From assembly GCA_018398585.1 (NCBI GenBank), contig JAGTTD010000001.1, forward strand, positions 16,819,750 to 16,883,749: 64,000 bases of DNA, read 5' to 3'. The stretch is from Simmondsia chinensis. Its lineage: Eukaryota; Streptophyta; Magnoliopsida; Caryophyllales; Simmondsiaceae. The notes under the pieces were generated by a model, which worked only from the letters and a program-made list of their open reading frames with translations, was not told the origin of the DNA and did not search any database. The position numbers were made by a program, and so were the translations under genes. Positions 11,683 through 24,420 of this stretch are shown here, one piece after another. How positions within the stretch are numbered: position 1 is the first letter of the stretch; each line of letters opens with the position of its first letter.

Positions 11683-13622
11683 GGAATAGGATTCCTAAAA
11701 AAACTCATTTAGTTAGTGTTAAATATTAAATAAATAAAAGTATTTTATTTATTTATTGTCATATTATGTTTTACGAGTCAAACATACGTGATTATTTTTC
11801 TAAAACATTCCATGAGATTGGCGTTGTCCAAGATGATGTGTTAGGTTTGGTTTAAGTGGTCAATGAGATTGAACCGTGGAAATACTTAGATCAAACTAGT
11901 GACATGTTGTAGAAATATGTTAATAGTCGGTGATAAGTTTGGACAACATGTCTAATGAGACTACAATATGATACTTTTAATGACTTGTCTTGATCATGTG
12001 GATAGAAATTTAAGTGTATTATGTAGGTGTTTTCAATAAGATTAGAACACTGAATAGGACCACCGGAATTAGTTATTTCTTTATTGCTATAAAAAAAAAT
12101 TAATTCTTTGAGATAACAACTCCAAATTCGGGAAATCGTAAGAACTCATGTATGGAATGGTAATTGCTTTGATACCCAAAATGATAAGGTTAAAATTAAA
12201 TAACTAGGATCTTACATCATTGAGCAATTGCATGAAGTATGGTGCGAACGGATATTTTACTAGAAATCTACAATGTAAGATATCCCCCTAATTGATTTGC
12301 AAATATACGAACAGATTATAGAATAGTTGGCCAGAATATTCTATATGTTTGACATTTAGAATTAATATGGAAATTGTTTTAGTATCGTGAATTTTTTGAG
12401 GAGGGCGAGTCGGAAACTACGACGATAGATGTGAGAAAAATAACGATGGTAGTTAAAGTTGTTTTTGCTCACAGACATTTAATAAAGGTGTTAATTGTCA
12501 CATTCAATTATTTAGGAAATTCTTGAGTGAATATATTTAATTCTAGAGTGAAGTAAAACTTATTTAGTGGAATTAAGTTTTATTAAATGTAAGTCAATTG
12601 TTATCATAAAATAATAATCAGATTAGACCTATTTGGAGCTAGAGTTAGATTTTCTCTGATGTCCCTCCGCAAGCCTCAACTTAAGTGCTATTTTGAAAAT
12701 ATTTAAATTGAATTCATGAGATGAATTATTTATTCATAAGATAAATAAATTAATTTTGTTAAATATAATTCATGAGATGAATTATTTATTCATAAGATGA
12801 ATAAATTAATTTTATCTAAAAATAATATTCATGAGATGAATTTTATACGTGTGGAAATTAAACAAAAAAAAGAGGATTGAATTGCATGCACAGGGCCACG
12901 ACTTGTGCAGAGAAAGGCGGCACGTGTCTCAAAAGGGGGGACGTGATCCGTGTCCCTTGAAATGGGCCGCGGGCTGGGCAACCCCAAGATAGCGATCCGC
13001 AGCTTCTGCTGCGAGCAAATCATGCATTGACACATGGCATATCCTTTCTTTTATTAATAGGCTGTGTTTGGCCATGGGTTTAATAATTAAGATTTCAGGT
13101 TTTAGAATCTAGTTCTCTCCCACAACGAAAAACCTAAAATTTTTTTGCGGTTTTTCTAAATTAATGTTTAGCATAATTTTTTTGAAAAATTGCTTTTCGA
13201 AAAGATTAAGAGGAAAAATTGATTTCAAAATTTTTCCTAAGTTAAATATTTTGAGAGCACACACTCCAGTACTAATAGAGGTCATTGCGAAAAAGATCTT
13301 GATGTGTCAAGAAGTTTCTTCTTCCAATTTCAGATCTACAAATTCGAAGTTTGGATTTACACTTTAGGTAAGTCTAAATTAAGTATTTGACATTTAATTT
13401 GTTCCTTCCTTTATTTTGTTTATTCTACGTATCATGCTTATACTTGTTTTATTCGATATTTTTAATTGTTATATTATGAGCCTATTAGAGTAAAATATAG
13501 GCCTACTTAAATAGTTTAATTAGATTGGAGCATTAGATTTAAAATTAAGAATTTTAAATTGGTTTTCTACTGCGTTCACTCTACTTGTTCACGGAAAAAA
13601 ATTTTGCAATACGTTCCCAACA
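11683..13622 (+). mobile_element. 5' LTR of copia element B2
   Basis: Aligned by eye with the 3' LTR at 20813. The first few bases are altered, but the sequence runs clearly from TGGAATAGG to CCCAACA at 13622, followed by the PBS. It contains a strong palindrome cluster (12711-12845), a GC-rich patch (about 12880-13020) and a degraded TATA. Confidence 0.75.
12711..12845. repeat. ATGAGAT/ATAAGAT palindrome cluster in the B2 LTR
   Basis: Perfect members include AATTCAT-GAG-ATGAATT (12711-12727), a 9-bp-armed GAG member at 12765-12785 and a 9-bp-armed AAG member at 12785-12805. Weaker ones lie near 12730 and 12830. The position within the LTR matches the cluster in A-family LTRs. Confidence 0.75.
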
Positions 13623-13625
13623 ATT

Positions 13626-13639
13626 GGTATCAGAACCAA
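13626..13639 (+). promoter_or_regulatory. Primer-binding site of element B2
   Basis: TGGTATCAGAACCA differs by one base from the consensus iMet PBS and follows the LTR end CCCAACA by three bases. Confidence 0.85.
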
Positions 13640-15880
13640 CTCTGAATACGTTCATAATTGACATTAAAACATCAAGTTTGATAAAATTAGGGTATGCGGA
13701 ATTATGAAAGGTATGAAATTAGGAATTTCATTAAGGGAAAAAATTATCTTGAATATTGTTGTTAAAAGAGTTCAATTACAAGATTGAAGGTTCATTAAAG
13801 TTTTGAATTGTTTAAAATTTTATATGTATTAGGATTCAATAAAGGTGCGTACTTCTAAATTGGACCTAATAAGATTAGATATTCAATGAGTTGCACGATT
13901 CACATTATTAATCTAATGTGTTTAGATTTTGAACCAAGGTATGAAATATTCAATTGTTGAATATTTTTTAATAATTCAAAATAAAGAATACCTAATTGTG
14001 TTATTAAAGAATTTAATAATAAGATTGTTGCTCATTAAATTTAAATTATTGTTGCTCATTAAATTTAAATTGTTTAAATTATGATGAATTATAAATAAAG
14101 TAGTGGGTTTATATTTCTAAATAATCTAATAAGATTAGATATTGAAGTAGTTAAATGATTTAGATATATCTAACATCACATAGAATAATTGGATTAGATG
14201 TTCAGTTTACGATATAATGAGATTAAGATCGGGATTAATTATTTATTTATTTATTTAAGTAATAATATTAAAACTTAAGAAAATAATTTAAGTGGGACGT
14301 GCCCAGCATATCTAATTAAAAAATTATGTTTTATTTTTATATTTATTATTTAAATAATTTGAATAAATAAATAATTAGTTAGGATAAGATCCTAATTAAG
14401 ATTAGGGATAATCTTTTCTAAAAAGGTTTAGAAAAATTTTTAATTGCTCCGACCTTTAGGCCCTTAAGTAATATTAATTCAAATCATTTGATAACATGGT
14501 ACTTATTAAATTTTGTTCATATATTTAATATTATTTAAAGAGTTAAATATTATGTATGATGTGAATAAATTTAGGAGGCCACATAACTTGGTGAAAAATT
14601 TGATTTCATCTAGTGGGAGAATTTCTTCAAATATATCTAATTGGATTAGATAATTCAAAAGTTGAATTATTTGAAAAGAAGAATTATCATAATGTATCTA
14701 ATGAGATTAAATTACATGGGTTGGATAATAAGAAGGAACCTAATTGGATTAAGGTTTTATTTAATTGTTAAATAGACTTTAGAATGTAATTCTAATATTA
14801 ATTATAAGACAATCAAATTTTTTTTTAAAAAAAACCATTGAAAATTTTAAGTGGAAGCGAGGATCAGGAGTTGATTTCTCACGGTCTCCATCGCCAGTCT
14901 GATAGTATAGTGGACAGGCACTATTCCCCGAGGAGGGTGTTTGTTTGCAGGATACAATGTTAGACTTCTTAATGATAGATACAATGAGTGTGGACACACT
15001 GACGTGGAGTATCTTGTTGACTTGAGCTGATATCTAGGTAATGGTATACATTTGACTAGAATGGTGTGATAGTCTGCTATAGAGCATTATGATATTGTCT
15101 TAGAGACCAAGGAAGAAATGGTGAATTAAATATGTTTAGGAAACATATTATTTAAGAATAGTTCTCATTTGATTAATTACTTGTTACGCCTCTTCCATAA
15201 TAATAAGTAGATTGGTTAACTCATCGTTGCACAAACACAGAGAATGGTTAGGTGGATCCATACTTTGCTTGTTTGCTAAAATTGTTAAAAAGTTCACAAG
15301 GCTGAATACATCACGTGGGAGCGAGCTTCTAAATCAATGCTCATGGTCTTCATTACTGGTCTAGTAGTATAGTAGGTGGGCACGACTCCACGAGGAGAGC
15401 ATTCATTTACGAAATACAAGATTAGTCCTCTAAGAGATGAACTAAAGTCCAAGCAATCGAGTACGGCCACGCCGATGTGGAGTATATCGAGACCTTGTAT
15501 GAGTGTTCAGGCAACGGTGTACACTTGACTAGGGTCTACATTAGCCTCCTCGAGGAGCTCTGTTTTAGGACCTTAGAGGCTAAGGAAAAAGTGGTGTGTT
15601 AAATGTGTTTAGTAAAGAGTTTACAAGAAAACATATTTATTGAGAAATGTTCTCACCCTTCTGATGTCTGGATTCGGCCTCACCGATGGGGAGTTTTGGG
15701 TGGTTCGGTTGGGTCTTCACAACATACATGTAGGTGTCGGAATGTGAACTCTAAACTTTGATTGTTTGCTAAAAATAAGAAAAGTAATCATGTGTGTTAT
15801 ATGACTCGTTTTACAGTTTTGACTTCAGACTGGTTGTTAGATTATGCATTACGATCAATACTGGTATATCTTGTCTGTTC
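13640..15880 (+). other. Untranslated leader of element B2
   Basis: AT-rich, with no open frame of note. From about 14860 to 15700 it contains several diverged copies of a block with an AGTATAGT core and a GTGGAGTAT...TACACTTGACTAG motif (copies near 14900-15060 and 15350-15530). The block recurs in the leaders of A (near 1310-1480) and C (near 47035-47200), so the two families share leader structure. Confidence 0.6.
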
Positions 15881-16813
15881 TATTTTGTATGCTATAATAT
15901 GATATGTTTTAATACATGTGGAGCACTGGAAGATGCTCTAAGTTCTCTAGGTTACTACTAGTAGATCTACTGAGTTGAAAAGAACGTTTAGAATGTTAGA
16001 ATAAACTAAAGAGTTAGTCGGATGCAAGATTCGGACATTAGATGTCAAACTTATTCCAGTATCAGATATTTAAATTGTCAACTGCAGTAGAGATGATCAG
16101 ATACTTAAGAGAAGTGTTTGATTAGAAAACTAGTAGCATGAGAATAATTTATGAGAAAAAGTTGTCATGAAACCTAAGGGAAGAGTCCACTTAGTGTAAG
16201 CATCTGTCTCAGTAATTAGGAACCTTAAGAGGATGAAATAAAACATGAGTAAAAACAGGTTTTGTCTCCTTCAAAAAAGCATCGAATTTTAAATTTTAAA
16301 AGGAATTGCCTAGATACTTAGATGCTATTGTTGCCAAGACCAAAAGCCAACATGACAAGGTATATGATATCCTGTCTCCTCTAATTGTGACGAGTAGGTA
16401 GTTCACTAGTGTTCTGGTGAATGGGTTTTTAGTAAGGGCATTAAGCGATATTAGTTTAAGTCAAGAAATATAGTTTTGTATTTAAGTAACTGTATTGATG
16501 TTCTTTAGAAATTTGATTCCTGTTCACTATTTTTAAAATAGTCTTTCAGTTTTTTTTTTAAAAAAAATAGATTGATAACTATATAAATAAAACATTTATT
16601 TAAAAAGGTGCATTGGTAGATAGTTGACTCATTTTAAACAAAACTAAATTAATTGCAATTTATAAGTCTAATACATGCTAACCATATAAAAGAAGAAATT
16701 CTAGAAATCATATAGCTTTAGAGTGGAACTTAATCTGAGGTCACATTAATCCAATGTGATTCAAAACTAGTTTGATTTGTCTAATGGATCATTAAGTACA
16801 TGAATGATAACCG

Positions 16814-19125
16814 TGTTGGGAAAAACAAAAAAATTTTGTTGAAAAATAAACTCTGATGCCGACTATTGGGTTCATATTTCTCAACTATGGTCACAACAAT
16901 AGGCACATATTAGAGTACATAGAGTAGGAGACTCTTCTCTCTAGCTAAGCCCCGGGTCGGAGAGTCACGCTTCGTGACACCTCACGTGTGAGAGTCCCCG
17001 GGAATAGGTTTATCTCTATAAACCCTTTGCCCTAATTCCGGTTGTTGGGATGAATTTCAAAAATTCTCCCTAAAGATTACGCAGCGGAACAGGTTTAGAA
17101 TTCATAATTCTAAACCTATGGTTGATTTAAAATTCCTAGTTTTAAATCTATTGACTTAAATTCATAATTTAAATCATCAGATCTAAATTCTTAATTTAGA
17201 TCTACACCTTTTACCCTAATACATTCATAACAATACATAAACTTAAACAGGCATAATAACGAATACTATAAATAAATAGAAAAGCGAAAAGGAATAAAGA
17301 AAGAAGAACATACCTGGACTTGCTCCTATAATAAAGAAAACCAGAAAGACAATAATATTCTTCAAAATCGAGACCCTAAGACTTTCTACGCAATGACCAC
17401 AAACTATCCGAAGGATGGGCTCCGAAAAATATTAAACTTGAGGAAAGAAAATTTTCAACGAAAAATTTTCTCCCTAACTAGATCTCCGAAATAGTTTCAG
17501 AAACCCTAAAGAAATATTTTAACTCCAATGCCAAACCTCGAAATAAGCCCCTCTATTTATAGGAACATACCGAAGCGAAAAAATCTAATTTTAAAAGGAC
17601 TCCCAGTTTGAATAAAAAACACAACATTTAATAACAAAATAGGCAAAAAGCGTCGTTTTGAACACAGGCCCATCAATGCGTTCATATATCAGGGTGCCAC
17701 GTGGCAGTGTCTCATTCGCCATCGCCCAAATGCACGGATCGCCCTTGGACGAACAAGAGCGTGCCAGGTGGCACGCTCTAATTGGTTAGCGCCCGAAGGC
17801 GCGGATCCTCACCATGGGACCACCAGCACATGACACGTGTCGTGCGCTGGTTGGTCTATCCAGGTAGTTGCGGATCGCTACCCTGTGCAGTTTTCCTTTC
17901 TTTCTTTTTTTTTGGTTTGTTTCCCACATGTAAAAATTCATCCTATGAATTTTAATTTTTCAAAATTATTTTATTTTATAATTTTTTTTAAATTTTTATT
18001 CATCTCATGAATAATGTTTGGCAAAATTAATTTACTCTTCTTATCGATAAATAATTTATCTCATTAATTCTTTAATATTTTTCCAATGGCAATAACTACG
18101 GAGGCTTGTGCAGGGACCTCAGGGACAATTTAAATCTAGCTCCAAATGGGCTAAATTAAATCATCTCATTATATTAATTTAATTATCATTTAATGAGAAT
18201 TAATTCCACTAAATAAATCTCACTGCACTCCAGACTTAAATTATTTATTCTATATCTCCCTAATAGACTGTATTGATGACAACAACCCCTCCACTAGATA
18301 TCCATGACAAAGGATAAATATAACCACTACCATTATCATTCTCACAGCTTCTCCCTTAGTTACCAATTCGCCCTTCATTGAATAATTCATTTATACTTGA
18401 ACATATTCACAGTATAAATTCCAAATGTCAAACACTTCGAATACTTTGGCCAAAGTTTCCGAACCATTCAAATATTTGTGAATCAACTAAGGGGACATCT
18501 GTATCTCATAAGAGACTATAGATTTCCTATTGAATACCTGATCATTGTCACACTTCACGCCGCTACCCAGTGTACGTGGGATTTCAGTCATTCATTTAGA
18601 CCTTACTTATAGTACACCAAAGTGACTAACGCTCCATGCACAAGTCCAGAATACCCTCAGAATTTAGAATCGTCGTTCAAATAGTACAACGTGAATCACT
18701 CATCTCTGATAGTAGTCTAGAAATAAGTAACCCACATGGTCCAACTCAGTGTGTCAATCTTATTAAACACACTAACCTAACACTTTTGGATCTCCATCCA
18801 CATGACCAAGACAAGTCATCTAAAGTGTCACGTTATAGTCTTAACATACAAGTGGTCCAAACTTGTCTTAGACAACGAGTGTTTCAAACAACAATCCATA
18901 TCATTTGTTCCAAGTTTATCTGTGGCTTAGTCTCATAAACCACTTAGAACAAACATGTAAATTGTAGTCTGAGGACTACACCCATCTCATGGATGTTTCC
19001 CAAAAGAAAATCACATGCAGTATAAATGCTCAAATATACAAATTTAACTAGCAAACAACTGGGACTTCAATTAAAATAATAATATATGTAGAATAAATCT
19101 GGATTTCAAGATACTGTTCCTAACA
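16814..19125 (-). mobile_element. Solo LTR of copia family A nested in B2
   Basis: A 2312-bp LTR from TGTTGGGAAA to TTCCTAACA on the plus strand, so the LTR reads on the minus strand. It is flanked by AACCG (16809-16813) and AATCG (19126-19130), a 5-bp target-site duplication with one C/T change. No internal sequence is present, the product of LTR-LTR recombination. Confidence 0.9.
17680..17890. promoter_or_regulatory. GC-rich U3 patch with ACGT palindromes
   Basis: A GC-rich island in an otherwise AT-rich LTR. It holds a G-box palindrome TGCCACGTGGCA (17695-17706), a 10-bp-armed hairpin starting GAGCGTG (17757-17778), GACACGTGTC (17833-17842) and several CGGATC repeats. Each A-family LTR has such a patch at the same place but with different content. 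CACGTG cores suit bZIP or bHLH binding; this is a motif-level inference. Confidence 0.5.
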
Positions 19126-21078
19126 AATCGATATGTGAATCATGTTTGAATTAATGGTGACTGAAAGAACTTTTAAGTGTAAAGGTAATAGAACCAATAA
19201 GCTGCTAGGACCTGTTTATAAAATGTTTATGGACAGTTAAAAGTTCAAGTGAGCGGAAGCGATGAGTACTTCATGAAATGTTTATGAATAACTACTCGGT
19301 AAGTTGATATATGGATATGCCTAGGAAGACTAAAATCTTGAAATTCTTTGAAAGGTTCAAAGAATTAAAGGCTTAAGTTGATATCAGTCAGGTAATTACA
19401 TCAAATTACTTTGATTAGACTGCAGTGGTGGTTTTAGGAGAATTCTTATTTATCCTTATTACAAAGAGTTGTAGAAATGATCAATAATGTGCTTTTGAAT
19501 ATGGTAAGATTCATATAATGAGTAACGTTTACAAATAAAAAAGGTTAGCTATGTAAAATGCTTTAAAAAGTGTTCTAAAAGTACAATAGATAGCTTGTAT
19601 TGGTTAAATTAATAGTATGAGATACTGTGTCTTAACAGCTTAATACAACTTATAGTGTAGATGATATATTAGATATATCTTCAACTAGGTTATTGTTGCA
19701 CACGGTACATGAGAGCTTTGGTGTAGTGGAAGGATAGTCAGGGTCACCTGACGAATTCTTGTCTTCAATCTTAACGGTTAAGAATGATGATGAATCTGAT
19801 TCTTTAGGCTGCAACATAAATCTTAAGTATAAAAATGCATACCATTGGGTCAGGGAATTAAAAGTTAAGTTAAAGTAATTGTATTTTAACTAAGTCTGGG
19901 AACTTGTAGAGGGGTCAAAAGGCATTAAGTCCATTCGATTGGATCTGAATGCATCTACAAATATATATAGTTGAGTGGACATGAAGATAGAGACCTTCAA
20001 GGCTAGTTTGATGGCAATGAGTTTGTACCATATAGGAAGGAATCATCTTTGATGAAGCCTTCTAACTAAATGCTATGCTTAAGTCCATAAGTCTGCTCAT
20101 TTCATTGTATCTCATTGTGATGAGGTATGGGAATGGAAGTCAAGACAACATTCTCTAAATAGTTATCTTGAAAGGTTATGTATATGATACAACCAGACAT
20201 GTTTGTTGTCAAGAGTCAAGAGCATATAATATGCAAATTGAGCTAGTCTATTTGTAGACTTAAATAAGCATCATGTTCATTGAATAGTAAATTCGATGAC
20301 GGGTAGTCAAGTCCTAGGGATTTGAGTCAATAGTTAGCAAACCATTAGTGTAAACATAACAAGAGTTGTTATGAGCTGTTAAGCTTTTATTATCCAGTGA
20401 GTTAATTAAAAGCGAAAGACCTACGATGAACCAACTATGTTCTTAGGGTCAAGCTTTGGCGAGATTCAAAAGAAAGGATGTTGGGTTTATCATGGGTCAT
20501 TTGTTTTAAAATGGAGTTTAGACATTTGATGTCATAATTCTTATTTACCCTTATAGTGGGAGTCATTAGATGGTGAAGAGTGAAGTAGTCTCATATTGCT
20601 TACTTCATTATAGAAGTCGGGTACTTGATAGCTAGAAAGTTGTTGATTAGATTAGTTGACTCAGAGGGTTCCTAGTAGATGAAAGCAGGTGAGCAAAAGA
20701 ATGAGACAGTGACAAATCAGTATTGGTTAAAGTTTATAGTCAAATTGTTGACGGATCCCTAGGCGATAGTTATGCAATGCAGACTATTTAGGTTGAAGGA
20801 CAAGTGGGAGATTATTGGAATATGTGTCCTAGAAAAACCCATTTAGTTAGTTTTAAATATTAAATAAATGAAATTATTTTATTATTTATTGTATGATTAT
20901 AATTTACAAGTCAAACATGCGTGATTGTTTTTCTAAAACATTCCATGAGATGGACGTTGTCCAAGATGACGTGTCAAGTTTAGTTTAAGTAGTCAATGAG
21001 ATTGAATCACGAAAAGACTTAGATCAAATTAGTGACATATTTCAAAATATGTTCGTAGTCAGTGATAAGTTTGGATAA

Positions 21079-21570
21079 CCTGGGATGGGCTGTTTGGGTT
21101 GGGGTGAGGGATGTTGGGCCTGTGATTAGGCCGCCCCTATCCCCCCCTTCTTCTCGGTATTACTATTTTGGCTTGGCCTTTTGGGCCTCTTTGGGCCGTG
21201 TGGATGCTATGGGCTGTTGGGTAATGTAGCCGCTACTACTGTTCATCTTTTGGGTCGTTCTCTATCTTGGATGATTCGTGTTCTTAGTCTTTGGAAGCTC
21301 CTGGTAGATTGTCCATTGGGATCGTGAAGATATATGTTGCCACTGTCTCCGTTGACCTGGAGTTGTGAACTTCTGTTTTATCTTTCTTTGTATTGATGTA
21401 ACTTTAGTTTTCCTACTTTTTCTTTGGCTTCGGCTTTGTACATTGTTTCACAACTTGTTTTCCTTTCTTTTTGTTCACTTTGTAGGCTTCAACCGTGTTT
21501 TGGGGTATGCCCCTTGTACTCTTATACGATATTTTCTGATATATAAAACACACTGACTTATAAAAGAAAA
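21079..21570 (+). mobile_element. LINE-like 3' fragment inserted in the B2 LTR
   Basis: A GC-richer 490-bp block absent from the other B LTRs. It ends in T-rich sequence, a TTGTACTCTTATACGATA-type terminus and a short A-rich end (TAAAAGAAAAG), as in 3' ends of plant L1 elements. About 12 bp of target seem lost and no clean TSD is seen, so the class is tentative. Confidence 0.45.
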
Positions 21571-22630
21571 GACTATATTATGATATTTTTTATGACTTGT
21601 CTTGGTCATATGGATAGGGATTCAAGAGTATTATATTGGTGATTTCAATAACATTGGAACACTAAGTAGGACCACCTATATTAGTTGTTTCTTTACTGCT
21701 ATCAGAAATAATTAATTCTGTAAGACGATAATTTTAAATTCAGAAAATAGTCAGAACTTGTGCATGGAGTGTTAATTGTTTTGATGCTTAAAATGATGAG
21801 GTTGAACTTGGATAACCAGGATCTTATGTCGTTGGGAAATTGCATGAAGTATGACGGGAACATATATTTTACTTGAAATCCACAATGTAAGATGTCCTCC
21901 TAGCTGATTCGTAAGTATAACAGATCCTGGAATCTTTGGCCAGAGTATTCCATATGTTTGACATTTAAAATTAATATGGAAATTGTTTCTATATTATCAA
22001 ATGTTCTAGAAAGGCGAGTTGGGAACTACGGTGATCGATATGAGAAAAATAATGATGGTAGTTAAAGTTTTTGCCCATGGACATCTAATAGAGGGGTTAA
22101 TTGTCGTAATAAATTTATTTCGGAAATTCTTGAGTGAATATATTTAATTCTAGAGTGCAATAAAACTTATTTAGTGGAATTAAATTTTTAAAATGGTAGT
22201 CAATTGTTATCATGAGATTATAATCAGATTTAACCCATTTGCCGTTGGAGTTAGATTGTCCATAATGTCCCTCCACAAGCCTCAACTTAAACGCTGTTTT
22301 GAAAATATTTAAATTGAGTCATGGGATGAATTATTTATTCATAAGATGATTAAATTAATTTTGCTAAACATAATTCATGAGATGAATTATTTATTCATAA
22401 GATGAATAAATTAATTTTATCAAAAAATAATATTCACGAGATAAATTTTATACAAGTGGAAATTTAAAATAAAAAAAAAAGAGGATTGAATTGCAAGTGT
22501 GGGGCACGGCTTACACTGAGAAAGGCAGGCGCATGTCTCAAAAAAAGGGGACCATGATCTGTGCCCCTTGAAACGGGCCAACCAGTGCGTAATACATGGT
22601 GACCCGTTGCCGTGGGCAAATCATGTGTTG

Positions 22631-22660
22631 ACACGTGGCATATCCTTTCTTTTATAAATA
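22631..22660 (+). promoter_or_regulatory. G-box next to the LTR TATA box (B2 3' LTR)
   Basis: ACACGTGGCA (22631-22640) lies 12 bp before TATAAATA (22653-22660). In the 5' LTR the same place reads ACACATGGCA with a broken TATA (13028-13060). ACGTGGC is the core of ABA-responsive elements, so the original LTR promoter may have been stress-responsive; that is inference. Confidence 0.5.
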
Positions 22661-22882
22661 GGCTATGTTTGCCCATGGATTTAATAATTAAGGTTTTAGG
22701 TTTTAAAACCTAGTTCTCTCCAGCAACGAAAAACCTAAACTTGTTTTAGGGTTTTTCTAAATTAATGTTTAGCATAATTTTTCTGCAAAATTATTTTTTG
22801 GAAAGATTAAAAGGAAAAATTTGTTCCAAAATTTTTTCTAAATTAAATATTTTGAGAGCCCACACTCTGGTACTAATAGATA

Positions 22883-23650
22883 GTGCCTTAGATTAGATCG
22901 TGTTTTGTAATTAGAACACAAAAATAATTGATTATCAGGTTATTCAAATCTAATTAAAGTAAACGAGCTAAAGAGAGTAGAGAAATTACCTAAAAAGTAT
23001 GATGATAAGTACTTAGTCTCTTTTTTTTATGAAATTTTTAAAAGACTAATGATTAAAATTATAGAAAATGAACAATCTTTTTATTGGCCGACACTATTTA
23101 CATCCCTATACAAAGGCTCCAAACTCTTGGAGGCACTGAAGCCGACTCTAAAAGACCAAATAGGAAAAAATTTTGAAAAATTTTGTCCCAAAATTTAAAA
23201 AAATTGCTTTTCTTACCCCCAAACTTATGTTAAACATTGTTCTTAATGTCAAAAGAACTAAAAAGATTAAGTGGGCGAGAGATACTTCCCAGGTTTGAGG
23301 ATTATTTTTTAATGGTGCATGTTGACATCTTGCTACTACCAAACTTGCCATAAAATACCTGTTTAAATAAAATATACATAAGTATGAGACAAATAAAAAT
23401 AATGAAAAGAAAAAATAGATAAATAAGGATAGAAACACTTGAGTTGCCTTCCAAGAAGCGCTTTTGGTTATAGTCGTTAGCTCAACTCTTTGAGTGGATC
23501 TATCCCGTATCCTGAAGGAGAATAGAGTTTCCACCATCCATCCACAACGACCATTTTCTTCTGTGGATCTTTTTTGTTCCCTTCTTTACATGACCACCTC
23601 TGTCTTCTCTAATCTTGATATCCTTGAGCCTGATTTGCCACAACTTGAAT
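22883..23650 (-). other. 3' internal region of an Athila-like gypsy remnant
   Basis: Read on the minus strand, the stretch near 23200-23320 runs from CCTGGGAAGTATC through GACATTAAGAACAATG to AAGTTTGGGGGTAAG. This is the recurring text before the 3' LTR in Athila-type gypsy elements, which ends in a G-rich polypurine tract. No 3' LTR follows; beyond about 23100 I recognise nothing before the B2 LTR boundary. Confidence 0.45.
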
Positions 23651-24420
23651 TTGAGCGTAATTTGCCACAACTTGAATTTTCTTTTCTGATCTTTTCTGCA
23701 TTATTTCACTAAGGCATCCATGGTTCCGAAAACCTCTGATCATGTTAGACAAGCTCGACATTCTATTTCAATAAATGGTGGTGGCGGGCATGTAAAAATA
23801 GGTTTGGTCATTGTTGGCCTTGAGTTGACTAAGGGGATTATGTCACATTGAGGTGGACCTTCTAATGTGTTCTCGTTCCTCAATGTTATGGCATTAGTTT
23901 TTTCCCCTGAGTATGTGATGGTATTGCTAGGAAAGGAATCTTTTGGCCTCTCAAAAAGTTCCTCTAATATAGTCCCTACTTAAGTTTCTAAATTTTGGAT
24001 GGATGCTTCTTGATTTCGGATTGAAGCTTCTTGATTTCTAAAGCTAGCTCTTGTTTTTTGAGAGTAAAGTGTCCATTCATGCATGGACTCCCTAAACATC
24101 TCTTCTAAGTCCTATTTCTTTTCTTAATGTGGATGAATGGGTGGCCAAAGTGCTTCGTGATGGTTCCATGAAAAATTAGAAGGGTTCATCCATCCTTGAC
24201 TGTAGGTGCTCCAGTAGGGATTGTATTGGGGTTGGTTGTAGGTATCTTGTTGAAAATCCCATGAGGAAAAGCTATTACCCATTTGACATTCCATACTAGC
24301 ATAGTTACCTGAACAAAATTCATATCTAGGAGTACGAGCAGCAATCATGTCATCTAATTATTTTTGAATTAGTGTGAGTTGAGCAGATATTATACTAATT
24401 TCACAAATGCTCAATTGTCA
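23650..24420 (-). pseudogene. Athila-like Ty3/gypsy gag C-terminal fragment
   Basis: On the minus strand, 24348-24124 encodes an open 74-residue piece with NPYWSTYSQGW and NPSNFSW, the conserved end of Athila-type gag. Further on, in a broken frame, come repeated ASIRNQEASIQNLE-like residues, then ERPKDSFPSNT and NAITLRNE, also typical of this gag. Protease, RT and integrase are absent between here and the polypurine region at about 23200, so the element is deleted for pol. Confidence 0.65.

Larger units (their letters stand above)
15881..20812 (+). pseudogene. Decayed copia gag-pol of B2, split by a solo LTR
   Basis: Remnants in order: gag and zinc-knuckle area about 15900-16440; protease-to-integrase linker about 16480-16800; interruption by the solo LTR 16814-19125; integrase about 19131-19470; RT pieces about 19970-20330; RNase H about 20550-20700; polypurine tract ending at 20812. 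Stops and frameshifts are everywhere. Unlike the A family, B2 still shows the RT N-terminal stretch near 20100-20250, so it descends from a fuller element. Confidence 0.65.
20813..22882 (+). mobile_element. 3' LTR of B2, interrupted and 3'-truncated
   Basis: Begins TATTGGAATATG after the polypurine tract. It is interrupted at 21079-21570 by a LINE-like insert and resumes at ACTATATTATGATA. It stops matching the 5' LTR at about 22882, where the 5' LTR goes on with GGTCATTGCG, so the last 300 or so bases are lost. A palindrome cluster lies at about 22310-22450. Confidence 0.7.

Noticed and set aside
21365..21556. 63-codon hydrophobic ORF
   Set aside because: It lies in the T-rich 3' part of a LINE-like insert and is Phe/Leu-rich low complexity.
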